A stretch of 36,900 bases of DNA from RGIG8597 sp050872545. Its GTDB lineage: Bacteria > Spirochaetota > GWE2-31-10. The notes below the pieces were generated by a model. The model was not told the DNA's origin, ran no database searches, and worked only from the letters and a program-made list of their open reading frames with translations. Shown here in pieces: positions 25,119 through 33,556 of this stretch; the first letter of the stretch is position 1, and every line of letters begins with the position of its first letter. The position numbers were made by a program, and so were the translations under genes. The stretch is from NCBI GenBank assembly GCA_050872545.1, contig JBNMHA010000008.1, forward strand, positions 1-36,900, written 5' to 3'.

Positions 25119-26504
25119 ATGCTGAAAAAAAATCTTTGTGCAGTATTACTGCTTTTAACTTGCTGTTCGATGTTTGCTCGTTTCAGAGTTCAGGTAATCT
25201 ATAAAAATGCTTACTATTTTATGGAACCGTATGAAACAACATCGTATCCGACAAAAAATTCCAAAAATTTTTATGTCAGCCGCATTATCGATAAAACTCA
25301 ACTCCACAGAATTCGGCTTGACAGTACCGAAAAATCAAAATTGAGTTCATTGCTGTTTACCGGAGACAGTTATACTTTCAATAAAGTGCGCTTAACTTTA
25401 GTTCATCCGGCTTATTATCCGGGAGATATGGGAACTTTTAAGATTGAAAATCTGGAAGATGAACCTTTTGCGATTTACTTTACGGTAGCAGATTACGATT
25501 CTATAGTTTTGCAATCGTATATTAATTTTTATAATCCTAGATGGAAATCTTTTACCAAAGCGGGAAATGATCTTGATTATATAACTTCAGCCATTGCAGT
25601 GCGTATATTGCTTGACAGGCTTTCCGGGAAAATTGAATGGAAAAGTGATTTGCCGCAAGTCATTACGGTAGATAAAATGAATGAAATTTATACGCAGGAT
25701 CCTGATTTAGAGCGGACAATCAAAGAATATTATTGGGAACGCAGGAATAACGGCGGCTATGTTCTTCGCACAAATTTGACTTCTGCGGATGAAGCGGCTT
25801 TGCGCAAACTTTTGGACAGAGCGGATTTTAATTTCTCAAGAACGCTTGCAGACAAAGAACGTATTGAAGCGTATGAAAATTTTATAAAGCAGCTGGCTTC
25901 ATACGGAAATGCGCAGGAAATATTTGAGAAACTTGTGCAGTTTGTAAGCATAAATATAAGCGCAGTTGAAGATTACAATATCGAAAGCGACTGGATTAAA
26001 CCTTATAATTTGCTGTACACACGCAAAGGCGATTATAAATCAATAGCATTTTTCTATTACAACACGTTTAAGCGGCTTGGCTTGAACAGCGAGGCGTTCT
26101 TTGTTGTTCCTTTGGTAAAGAAAGAAAAGCAGGATTTTACCAAAGATATTTCTTGGGAAGAAGTGGAGAATGAGCTGATAAAGCATAATATTTCGGTATC
26201 GACTAACCTTAACATAAAGAAGTATGAATATCCTAATTTGTCCGATGCTCGTTTACTTGTTGCTTTTAAATATAAAAACTGCTGGCGTTACACAAGCGGC
26301 GTAAAATGGACTGAAACTCATCTGCAAGATAAAACCGGAGAACGAACCGCAGCGCATTATTCAAAGAACGGCTGCTATTACATGAAGTTAAACGATGAAC
26401 TTGCCGGAAGAATAGAAAATGATATGCCGATTATTGGCGGCGGTTCCGGAAAGAAAACGCAGCAGTGGAACGTTTTTCTGGATATTTCGAAAGAACCGCA
26501 GTAA
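25119..26504 (+). CDS. Secreted protein of unknown function, possible Cys-less transglutaminase-like fold
   Basis: I do not recognise a named family. The 461-residue product starts MLKKNLCAVLLLLTCC, a signal peptide with cleavage likely near MFA. The frame has another ATG at 25107, but the signal sequence and a weak GGAAA favour 25119. The body is mixed alpha/beta. Residues about 290-335 (LLYTRKGDYKSIAFFYYNTFKRLGL) resemble the core helix of transglutaminase-like domains, RxGDCKDxAxLLxxLLRxLGI, but the nucleophilic Cys position is Tyr306, so it would be inactive as a protease or transferase. It follows the two cyclase-like genes and is 12 bp before the ClpC-type gene, suggesting cotranscription with the latter. 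The fold assignment is tentative. Confidence 0.8.
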   Translation: MLKKNLCAVLLLLTCCSMFARFRVQVIYKNAYYFMEPYETTSYPTKNSKNFYVSRIIDKTQLHRIRLDSTEKSKLSSLLFTGDSYTFNKVRLTLVHPAYYPGDMGTFKIENLEDEPFAIYFTVADYDSIVLQSYINFYNPRWKSFTKAGNDLDYITSAIAVRILLDRLSGKIEWKSDLPQVITVDKMNEIYTQDPDLERTIKEYYWERRNNGGYVLRTNLTSADEAALRKLLDRADFNFSRTLADKERIEAYENFIKQLASYGNAQEIFEKLVQFVSINISAVEDYNIESDWIKPYNLLYTRKGDYKSIAFFYYNTFKRLGLNSEAFFVVPLVKKEKQDFTKDISWEEVENELIKHNISVSTNLNIKKYEYPNLSDARLLVAFKYKNCWRYTSGVKWTETHLQDKTGERTAAHYSKNGCYYMKLNDELAGRIENDMPIIGGGSGKKTQQWNVFLDISKEPQ

Positions 26505-26516
26505 TGGGAGATAAAA

Positions 26517-28973
26517 TTGTTTCAAAAATATTTACGTAATTCTACAGAAAAAGTAATTCAGGCAATAAATATCGGGACAATGGAACTGGCAAATTTTCAG
26601 CAGCCTGTATTTACGCCGGAATTTATTCTTTTAGGATTGCTGGAGCAGGAAGATTCCGGAATTTTGCGGATGTTGGAAGAAATCGAAATGGAAGCCCAAA
26701 CTGTCGCAGATACGGTAATAGAAAAAGTTTATGCGTTGTTTCCGGCAGCTTCCGAACAGGCTTCACTTCCGGCTGAAATTACTTTAAGTCCTGATGTAGA
26801 GCGGCTTTTGGAAATTGCGTCGCAGGAAGCGAAAGAATTTCACGATAAATTTATTACAACCGAATCGCTGTTTCTTGCGTTTTTGCATAATGAGATAAAT
26901 CCGTCATGCGAGATTTTAAAATCGGTCGGCTTGTCTTACGAAAAGTGCAAAGCAGCGGTTTTCAGTATTCGCAACGGAATGACAATCACGGCAAGAGACG
27001 GCGAAAGTCAGGAGAATGTTCTTGATGTTTTCGGTACAGATTTGACCGAACTTGCTCAATTGGGAAAACTTGACCCTATAGTGGGACGTGAAGAGGACAT
27101 TGAACGAATTGTAGAAATTTTGGCACGCCGTATAAAAAACAATCCTGTTATTATCGGTGAACCCGGAGTCGGCAAGACTGTGCTTGTGGAAGGTTTAGCT
27201 CAGTTGATTGCAGCGCATCGTGTACCGCAGACATTGCAGGCAAAAAAAATAATTCAGCTTGATGTCGTGCAGCTGACAGCCGGTGCAAAATTCAAAGGTG
27301 AATTTGAAGAACGCATGAAAGCGATTGTCGATGCACTCGAAAGTGCCGGTGGTCGTGTAATTGCGTTTATTGATGAAATGCAGACATTAATGGATTCAAG
27401 TTCCGGTTCAATCAAAATGTCAGATATTCTGAAACCGGCACTTGCACGCGGACAGATTCAGCTGATCGGAACAGCAACTTGTGAAAATTATAAGAGAACG
27501 ATTGAAAAAGACCGCACATTTTCCAGATGTTTTCAGGTTGTGCAACTAAAAGAACCGTCAATCGATGAAACTGTGAAAATTTTGGAAGGAATCAGCGGAA
27601 AGTACAGCGCACATCATGATGTTGTTTATGAAAAAAGCGCACTGGAAGCGGCGGTAAGATTGTCAGATCGATACATTAGCGAACGTTTTTTACCGGATAA
27701 AGCGATTGATTTGCTCGATGAAGCCGGCGCGCGCAAGAAAATTTTTTTGGTTTCCACTCATCCGGAAGTTTATCACCTTGAGACTCAACTTGCAGAATTG
27801 CGCCGTGAAAGAACTATGGCATTCAGTGAGAGTGCTGGTTCCGGCGGCGTGACAGCTGTAGTGGAAGTCCAGATGAAAGTAAACGAAATAGAAGCCAAGC
27901 TCAGAAAAATTCGTGCTAAATGGAAAGAAGAACAGGAGAAAAGTTCAAACATAGTAACTGCGGAAGATGTGGCTGTTGTAGTAAGTAAAATTACAGGCGT
28001 TCCTGTCAGTAAAGTTGTTGAAACAGAAGCAAAAAAACTTGTTGCAATGGAAGATGTTCTTCATAAAAGAATTATCGGGCAGGATTCGGCAGTCACCGCA
28101 GTTGCCAATGCTATCAGAAGAAACCGCGCCGGAATAAAAGATGCCGGGCGACCTATAGGAATATTTTTGTTTTTTGGTCCGACTGGAGTAGGAAAGACGG
28201 AATTTGCTAAAGTGCTTGCGGATTTTCTTTTTGATGATGAAACTAAAATTGTTCGTTTGGATATGTCGGAATACATGGAACGCCATTCTGTTTCCAAAAT
28301 GATAGGCTCGCCGCCCGGATATGTAGGTTACGATGATGGCGGACAATTGACCGAGCAAATCAGGCGAAATCCTTTTTCCGTTGTGTTGCTTGACGAAATG
28401 GAAAAAGCAAATGAAGAAGTATTCAACTTAATGCTTCAAATTTTTGATGAAGGCAAACTTACCGACAGTCAAGGCGTGGAAGTAAGTTTTCGTAACACGA
28501 TAATTATCGGAACGTCAAATCTTGGTTCATCAAAAATGTTTGATCTGGGCAAGCGTATCGGTTTTGCCGGAACGCCGTCTAAGTCGGAAGACTACGGAGT
28601 GATGAAAGAGAAAATTCTTGAGGAAACAAAGAAATTTTTTAAGCCGGAATTTTTAAACCGTGTAGATGAAATTATTGTTTTTCATCCGCTGGAAAAAGAG
28701 CATATATTATCAATAACAAAATTGTTGCTGGAAAAATTGCGCAAAAAGATTGAAGATGTCGGCTACAAAGTGCATTTTGATGATAATGTTTGCGAAAAAA
28801 TAGCGGAACTCGGATATTCTCCGGAGTTTGGAGCGCGTCCGCTTCGTCGTGTGATAGAAAATCATATTGAGAATGCAATCAGTTTGGAAATCATTCGCGG
28901 AAATATTCAGACCGGGAAAACAATTCTTGTTTCGGTAAAAGATGATGACTTTTGTATTGCCTGCGTAAATTGA
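26517..28973 (+). CDS. clpC: ClpC-type AAA+ unfoldase (Clp protease ATP-binding subunit)
   Basis: Hexameric ATPase that unfolds proteins and feeds them to ClpP. It has 818 residues. Paired Clp N-domain repeats (about 1-150) are followed by AAA-1 with Walker A GEPGVGKT (214-221) and Walker B FIDEM. A short middle coiled coil (about 420-485) matches ClpC rather than the long ClpB M-domain. AAA-2 has Walker A GPTGVGKT (554-561) and Walker B LLDEM. The ClpP-docking loop IGF is at 681-683, which argues against ClpB. Walker B of AAA-1 is followed by QTL where most relatives have a histidine (IDEIH/IDELH). Translation starts at TTG 26517, six bases after GGGAG, so yield may be limited. No clpP is in view. 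Confidence 0.92.
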   Translation: MFQKYLRNSTEKVIQAINIGTMELANFQQPVFTPEFILLGLLEQEDSGILRMLEEIEMEAQTVADTVIEKVYALFPAASEQASLPAEITLSPDVERLLEIASQEAKEFHDKFITTESLFLAFLHNEINPSCEILKSVGLSYEKCKAAVFSIRNGMTITARDGESQENVLDVFGTDLTELAQLGKLDPIVGREEDIERIVEILARRIKNNPVIIGEPGVGKTVLVEGLAQLIAAHRVPQTLQAKKIIQLDVVQLTAGAKFKGEFEERMKAIVDALESAGGRVIAFIDEMQTLMDSSSGSIKMSDILKPALARGQIQLIGTATCENYKRTIEKDRTFSRCFQVVQLKEPSIDETVKILEGISGKYSAHHDVVYEKSALEAAVRLSDRYISERFLPDKAIDLLDEAGARKKIFLVSTHPEVYHLETQLAELRRERTMAFSESAGSGGVTAVVEVQMKVNEIEAKLRKIRAKWKEEQEKSSNIVTAEDVAVVVSKITGVPVSKVVETEAKKLVAMEDVLHKRIIGQDSAVTAVANAIRRNRAGIKDAGRPIGIFLFFGPTGVGKTEFAKVLADFLFDDETKIVRLDMSEYMERHSVSKMIGSPPGYVGYDDGGQLTEQIRRNPFSVVLLDEMEKANEEVFNLMLQIFDEGKLTDSQGVEVSFRNTIIIGTSNLGSSKMFDLGKRIGFAGTPSKSEDYGVMKEKILEETKKFFKPEFLNRVDEIIVFHPLEKEHILSITKLLLEKLRKKIEDVGYKVHFDDNVCEKIAELGYSPEFGARPLRRVIENHIENAISLEIIRGNIQTGKTILVSVKDDDFCIACVN

Positions 28974-28983
28974 TTTGATACAA

Positions 28984-29025
28984 AGTTTATTTCATGAAAT
29001 AAACTTGTATTTAATGAAATAAACT
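28984..29025. promoter_or_regulatory. 22-bp perfect palindrome plus a third half-site
   Basis: AGTTTATTTCAT (28984-28995) and ATGAAATAAACT (28994-29005) share their central AT and make a perfect palindrome. ATGAAATAAACT is repeated at 29014-29025, exactly 20 bp downstream, about two helical turns. The A/T-rich symmetry and phasing suggest cooperative dimer binding upstream of the gene at 29073. There is no T-run after the palindrome, so it is a poor terminator for clpC. The regulator is unknown. Confidence 0.5.
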
Positions 29026-29072
29026 GTTCGTCCGCAGATAAAAAAAGTTGCACCGTAAAAAAAGGGGAAGAA

Positions 29073-30659
29073 ATGAATCGTATAAAAGTTATCAGAAATT
29101 GCTTTGCTGCCTTAGTAGCAACATTTACGCTTGTTTATATTGCAGTACAAAGTTTCAATATTCCGAATTATCAGGAAAAGGAAGTAAACAAAATTCTTGA
29201 TGAACTGACGCCGGTTCTTGTAATGGATAAATTGGAAGATTACCAAATTGAGAATATCAGCGATGAAAGCGTTGTTTTGATTCTGGTGAAGCGTCCTAAT
29301 TTGCCGCAGATTCCAGTAATTTATGACCGCTCGTTTTTCCCGGACGGAGCCGAATCTATTTCGGATAAAATCAACGAAAGCAAATCAAAGCTGCGTTCGT
29401 ATCAGAGAACTGCCGGAACACTTCGCTATACCGTTTGGATGCACAAGTATCCGATTTATTATCAGGTAAAATATTTACTTATTCCTATTCTGGTTAGTGT
29501 CTTGATTTTCATTATCGGACTGATTTTCATTATCATTCTTTTCAATCCGGCAAGAACTCCGGCTATTTCTAAAGGGAGCGGAAAAAAAGAAATTATTCTG
29601 AAAAAGCAGGAAGATGATGAAGAATTAAATATTGAAGAAGATGACCGCTATTTGCGTGATGAACTGCGTACACTTTCCGAAAAAAATCGTGATGCAGAAG
29701 AATCTTTGCTGCAAGAAGAAGCGGAAGATGAGACTGACGAAGATGAAGAAGCCGAAAATAATTCCGATGAACTGGAAGCTTACCGAGAAATTTGGGAACG
29801 TGATTTTAAAGTTTCCGATAATTTTATTGAAAATTTTCCTTTGTTGTCGATGTACAGGCTTTTTAGATTCAGTCTTACTCCGGAACAGTATATTTTAAAA
29901 GGACTGCATGTCGGCACGGTTTATTTCGGTTGGAAAAATGCAGGCGTTTACATTGCGCAGAAAGATGAGTTTATTAATATCGAAACAGGCGAAAAATTGA
30001 ATGCGTCATTGTTGAACATAATCAGCAATCCGCAGATGAACGGAACCGTACATGTTCCGCTGTATCCGTACAGTAAAACAAATTTATTCGGCTTCTTGGA
30101 ATTTACTTGGGATAAAGATGAAAATTTGGTGATGTCGGATATTTTGTATTTCCTAAAAGTTTTGTTTTCCGATGAAATAAAGCCGATTTTTACAAATCAA
30201 AAAAACAATGAAAATCTGAAAGAACGCCTTAACGATATTTTGAATGCAAATAATGATGTTACTCTTGCATTTCTTGAGGCAGACAGCAGATACAAACTTT
30301 TTCAGGAACTGTCGGAAGATGAAGCTAATATTCTAAATATGAAAATTTCCGATGATATAATGCAGGCTTTTTCTGGATACGTTGTGTTTGAAGTTTTTCC
30401 TTTTGTTTACGGCTTGTGCGAAAATTCGGAAGAAGAGGACGCAATATATAAACTGAAAAGCTTTTTGGCAGATAAGGATGAGCACAATTATTTTATTTCA
30501 CCGACAAGAGGAAATATAGCTGTTACTTTTTCAATTGGGCTTTCATCAAAAAAAGAGCGTAATATTGATATTCAGAAACTGATTGAGGAAGCAGAAAGCG
30601 AACTTGACGCAGCTCTTGATTGCGGCGGAAACAGAGTAAGTATTTTCGGTGAAAGTTGA
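29073..30659 (+). CDS. Two-TM membrane protein with a GGDEF-like domain lacking the GGDEF motif
   Basis: A 528-residue protein of unknown function. It has helices at about 8-27 and 133-156 with about 105 residues between them, presumably outside the membrane. A very acidic cytoplasmic linker (about 175-235, Glu/Asp-rich) follows, then a middle domain (about 245-385) of possible GAF type. The C-terminus ends IAVTFSIGLSS...IEEAESELDAALDCGGNRVSIF, which matches the end of diguanylate cyclase domains (VTxSIG...ADxALYxAKxxGRNRV). Where GG(D/E)EF should sit, the sequence reads VFEVFPFVYGL, so neither catalytic nor inhibitory-site motifs are present. AGGGGAAG precedes the ATG. The stop overlaps the recQ start (TGATG). 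Confidence 0.75.
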   Translation: MNRIKVIRNCFAALVATFTLVYIAVQSFNIPNYQEKEVNKILDELTPVLVMDKLEDYQIENISDESVVLILVKRPNLPQIPVIYDRSFFPDGAESISDKINESKSKLRSYQRTAGTLRYTVWMHKYPIYYQVKYLLIPILVSVLIFIIGLIFIIILFNPARTPAISKGSGKKEIILKKQEDDEELNIEEDDRYLRDELRTLSEKNRDAEESLLQEEAEDETDEDEEAENNSDELEAYREIWERDFKVSDNFIENFPLLSMYRLFRFSLTPEQYILKGLHVGTVYFGWKNAGVYIAQKDEFINIETGEKLNASLLNIISNPQMNGTVHVPLYPYSKTNLFGFLEFTWDKDENLVMSDILYFLKVLFSDEIKPIFTNQKNNENLKERLNDILNANNDVTLAFLEADSRYKLFQELSEDEANILNMKISDDIMQAFSGYVVFEVFPFVYGLCENSEEEDAIYKLKSFLADKDEHNYFISPTRGNIAVTFSIGLSSKKERNIDIQKLIEEAESELDAALDCGGNRVSIFGES

Positions 30660-32623
30660 TGAAACAGGCTTCACTGAAAGTTTTGCATGACTATTTCGGA
30701 TATGAAAGTTTTCGCAGCGGTCAGGATAAAATTATTGAAGCTGTACTTGCCGGGCGTGATACGCTTGGGGTAATGCCCACAGGTGGCGGCAAAAGTTTGT
30801 GTTACCAAGTGCCGGCTCTTTGTTTGCCGGGAATTACCGTTGTAATTTCTCCGCTTATTTCGCTGATGAAAGATCAGCTTGACAGTCTGGCACAGCGCGG
30901 TTATCCGGCGGCGATGTTGAATTCTACAGTAACACCGGAAGCTGCGCGCGAAACTGCGGAAAATGTTTTGTCCGGTAAAATTAAGCTGTTGTATCTTACT
31001 CCGGAGCGTTTTCGCAGCCAACGTTTTTTGGAATGGCTAAAAGGTGTGGAACTGTCGCTTTTTGCGGTGGATGAGGCGCATTGTATTTCGGAATGGGGGC
31101 ATGACTTTCGTCCTGATTACCGCAGACTTTCCGCAGTAAGAAAGTATCTTAATCACGCACCTGTACTTGCTCTTACCGCAACGGCAACGCAGGATGTACG
31201 CAATGACATTATAAAATCATTGGAAATGAAAGATCCTGAAATCGTAATTAACGGCTTTAATCGAGAAAATCTGATTTACGGGGTGAAAAAGTTCTACCGA
31301 AGCGAAGACAAAAAGCGTGGGCTTCTTGAGTTCATGCAAAAGGCTAAAGCCCCCGGAATCATCTATACTTCCAGTGTTAAAGATGCGGAGGAAGTTTATA
31401 ATTATTTGCGGACTAACAGCAAGTTGCGTTTTGCGTGTTACCATGCACGCCTAGACAAACAAGCTCGCAGCAAAGCGCAGGATGATTTTTTGCAAAACAA
31501 AGTTGATGTTTTGATTGCAACAAATGCTTTCGGAATGGGAGTGAATAAACCAGATATTCGATTTGTTGTTCATTATTCTATTCCCGGAACGATTGAGGCG
31601 TATTATCAGGAAACAGGGCGTGCAGGGCGTGACGGCAAGACATCGTTTTGTCTGCTACAGTATATGGAACAAGATGTAAATACGCAGCAGTTTTTTATTG
31701 ATTCAAAAAATCCACCGCCGGAACTGCCGCGTGGCGTATTGGCTAAAATTGCCAAAATTTCAAAGAAGCGGCTACTTTATGATGATGAAGCACTTGACGG
31801 TGAAAGGCTTTCAAGTCATGCACAAACGGCGGTTTATAAAATTTTGCAGTATATGGGCTGCATTGAAATCGAATATATCCGTGAAGAAGTACTGGAAATA
31901 GAATTGAATCATCCGCCTAAAGGTTGGCAGTTTGATTATGAAAACTTGTGCAGATTTGCAGCCGGGAAAAAATCTTTCACAATTACAAAGCAGAAATTGT
32001 CACGGCGGCTTGATATGAATTTAGGTCAGCTTGATGAAACTTTGTCGCAACTGGAAAAAGACAAATGCATTTCATTAACAAAACTACGCGCCGGACGACG
32101 GCTTAAAGTCTTAGAGTCTAAGTTGAGCCCGAATCAGGAAAAAGAATACTGCGGCATGGTAAACAAAAAAATCAAAGTGGATTACGAAAAGCTCGATGCA
32201 CTGATTAAGTATGCGAAGTTAGAACCGGGTGATTGCAGACGACGCAGCTTGCTTTCGTACTTCGGCGAAAATTATCATGCCGAGAATTGTGCCGGGTGCG
32301 ACTTGTGCCGCAAAACATTTAAAGTCAGCAAACCAAAACTTTCAAGCATTGAAAAGAAAATTTTGCTGTCCGTGTATTTAAGTGAAATTAATTTCGGAAA
32401 GAAAAAACTTGCACTGCTGTTTAAAGGTTCGTTTGAACTTGACGAACGTTTTCATGAACTGGAAGATTTCGGCGTTTTGTCAAGACTTGATGTCGATGAA
32501 ATAGCCGCACATATAGATGAACTTTTGGATATGGGATTTCTGTATATCGATAATGGGAAATATCCCGTAGTAAAAATATCAGCAGACGGCAGAAACATTT
32601 TGCAGGAGACAATTAATAAATGA
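30659..32623 (+). CDS. recQ: ATP-dependent DNA helicase RecQ
   Basis: 3'-5' helicase for recombination and fork repair. It has 654 residues from ATG 30659, which shares its A with the upstream stop. An in-frame TTG one codon earlier is less likely. Visible motifs are Walker A TGGGKS with Lys45, DEAH at 138-141 followed by CISEWGHDFRPDYR, motif III ALTATAT and motif VI QETGRAGRDG. Zinc ligands are Cys526, Cys544, Cys547 and Cys550. The RQC winged helix ends at YPVVKISADGRNIL. No HRDC domain follows. About 130 residues lie between the helicase core and the zinc site beyond the spacing in E. coli RecQ, a layout I associate with longer RecQ variants. It overlaps the phosphatase gene by 4 bp. Confidence 0.95.
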   Translation: MKQASLKVLHDYFGYESFRSGQDKIIEAVLAGRDTLGVMPTGGGKSLCYQVPALCLPGITVVISPLISLMKDQLDSLAQRGYPAAMLNSTVTPEAARETAENVLSGKIKLLYLTPERFRSQRFLEWLKGVELSLFAVDEAHCISEWGHDFRPDYRRLSAVRKYLNHAPVLALTATATQDVRNDIIKSLEMKDPEIVINGFNRENLIYGVKKFYRSEDKKRGLLEFMQKAKAPGIIYTSSVKDAEEVYNYLRTNSKLRFACYHARLDKQARSKAQDDFLQNKVDVLIATNAFGMGVNKPDIRFVVHYSIPGTIEAYYQETGRAGRDGKTSFCLLQYMEQDVNTQQFFIDSKNPPPELPRGVLAKIAKISKKRLLYDDEALDGERLSSHAQTAVYKILQYMGCIEIEYIREEVLEIELNHPPKGWQFDYENLCRFAAGKKSFTITKQKLSRRLDMNLGQLDETLSQLEKDKCISLTKLRAGRRLKVLESKLSPNQEKEYCGMVNKKIKVDYEKLDALIKYAKLEPGDCRRRSLLSYFGENYHAENCAGCDLCRKTFKVSKPKLSSIEKKILLSVYLSEINFGKKKLALLFKGSFELDERFHELEDFGVLSRLDVDEIAAHIDELLDMGFLYIDNGKYPVVKISADGRNILQETINK

Positions 32624-33078
32624 AGAAAATTTTATTTGTATGTTTGGGAAATATTTGCCGTTCTCAAATGGCAGAAGCAATATTCAGAAATATGATAACT
32701 AACGCCGGGCGTGAAGCTGATTTTTTTATCGATTCAGCCGGTACATCATCATGCAATCAAGGACGACCGGCAGATTACAGAGCAGCAGCGGAACTTGCCC
32801 GGCATGGGCTTTCGACGCAGCATAAAGCACGGCAGGTAGAAGCGGAAGATTTTGATAATTTCGATTATATTTTGGCAATGGACAGCGACAATTACGAAAC
32901 GCTTATGTGGATGGTCGGTGATAACGAAAACGGAAAGAAGAAAGTTATGATGTTTCGGGATTTTGACCCGGACGGAAGCGGCAGCGTGCCCGATCCGTAT
33001 TACGGTGGGCGAGAAGGTTTTGAGAATGTTTTTAAAATGTGCGAGAGAACCTGCTGCTCGTTATTGAAGAAATTATAA
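32620..33078 (+). CDS. Low-molecular-weight protein-tyrosine phosphatase
   Basis: A 152-residue cytoplasmic phosphatase. The P-loop C-x5-R-S is VCLGNICRS with nucleophile Cys8 and Arg14. The general acid Asp125 sits in VPDPYYGG. These and the length define the family; both catalytic parts are intact. The start overlaps the recQ stop as ATGA, with AGGAG at 32604-32608. Substrates are unknown: in bacteria relatives act on phosphotyrosine in envelope-polysaccharide kinases, and the fold is shared with arsenate reductase, but no arsenic genes are near. It is the last gene before a new promoter at 33092-33120. No clear intrinsic terminator follows. Confidence 0.93.
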   Translation: MKKILFVCLGNICRSQMAEAIFRNMITNAGREADFFIDSAGTSSCNQGRPADYRAAAELARHGLSTQHKARQVEAEDFDNFDYILAMDSDNYETLMWMVGDNENGKKKVMMFRDFDPDGSGSVPDPYYGGREGFENVFKMCERTCCSLLKKL

Positions 33079-33091
33079 GTTGTAAAGCATA

Positions 33092-33120
33092 TTGATTTTT
33101 AATTTTTTTCATTGTAATAG
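33092..33120 (+). promoter_or_regulatory. Promoter of the DUF1858 gene
   Basis: TTGATT (33092-33097), a 17-bp A/T-rich spacer and TAATAG (33115-33120), with TG directly before the -10. The ATG at 33155 follows a strong GAGGGGG site. A 10-bp palindrome AGTAGCTACT overlaps the start of the leader. Confidence 0.55.
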
Positions 33121-33154
33121 TAGCTACTTTTTTTAATAAACAGAGGGGGATACT

Positions 33155-33358
33155 ATGGCTGAACTTTCAGAAAACATGAATATTCGTGAACTTGTGCAGG
33201 ATTATCCTGATGCATTGGGTGTCTTTGGCGCATACGGAATCGGTTGTATCGGTTGTGCAATGGCAAGATACGAAACTATAAAGCAAGGTTTGGAAGCTCA
33301 CGGAATTCCTGTAGAACAATTTATGGCAGATTTGAGAAAGGCTGTCGGCAAAGAATAA
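33155..33358 (+). CDS. DUF1858 domain small CxxC protein
   Basis: A 67-residue protein almost wholly made of one DUF1858 domain. The pattern is MNIRELVQDYPDALGVFGAYGIGCIGC, with Cys31 and Cys34 as a CxxC pair, then the helix ARYETIKQGLEAHGI. Related domains occur in ScdA/RIC-type iron-sulfur repair proteins and in hybrid-cluster-associated disulfide reductases, where the cysteines bind metal or undergo redox change. That makes a redox or Fe-S role likely here but not proven. It is monocistronic: its own promoter lies upstream and two terminators follow. The very strong ribosome-binding site suggests abundant synthesis. Confidence 0.88.
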   Translation: MAELSENMNIRELVQDYPDALGVFGAYGIGCIGCAMARYETIKQGLEAHGIPVEQFMADLRKAVGKE

Positions 33359-33375
33359 TTTCGCTCGGAGCTTTG

Positions 33376-33400
33376 CAATATCTCTGCGATATTGATTTTT
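33376..33400 (+). terminator. Intrinsic terminator after the DUF1858 gene
   Basis: CAATATC (33376-33382), loop TCTGC and GATATTG (33388-33394), a perfect 7-bp stem followed by ATTTTT. It begins 18 bp after the stop codon. The A/T-rich stem implies moderate strength. Confidence 0.7.
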
Positions 33401-33404
33401 ACAC

Positions 33405-33484
33405 GGGCTGTCCAATAAGTTTAACAACAGCGTAATGCTGAATAATTTCAGTACAGCGATTCTTTTTGGGCAGCCTGATTTTTT
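33405..33484 (+). terminator. Second, branched terminator-like structure before pulA
   Basis: GGGCTGTCC (33405-33413) can pair along its whole length with GGGCAGCCT (33468-33476) using two G-U pairs, followed by a T6 tract (33479-33484). The 54-nt interior can fold into CAGC/GCTG and CTGAA/TTCAG stems. The word at 33409-33423 is shared, 14 of 15 bases, with the structured element at 10453-10467. It insulates the pulA promoter just downstream. Confidence 0.65.
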
Positions 33485-33490
33485 GTGCAA

Positions 33491-33519
33491 TTGAAGTAAT
33501 AAAAATAAATTTTTAATAT
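33491..33519 (+). promoter_or_regulatory. Promoter of pulA
   Basis: TTGAAG (33491-33496), a 17-bp A/T-only spacer and TAATAT (33514-33519). The predicted start near 33526 leaves about 30 nt of leader with GAAGGAGAG before the ATG at 33557. Confidence 0.65.
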
Positions 33520-33556
33520 TTGCGGCAACAAATTTTATTAAATGAAGGAGAGAGTT

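Noticed and set aside
33121..33141. AGTAGCTACT followed by T7 as a terminator for the phosphatase gene
   Set aside because: The palindrome leaves no loop, so only three base pairs could form in RNA. It could at most be a DNA-binding site.
33542..33556. Upstream ATG extending pulA by five residues
   Set aside because: The GAAGGAG site lies within this extension and is correctly spaced for the ATG at 33557.
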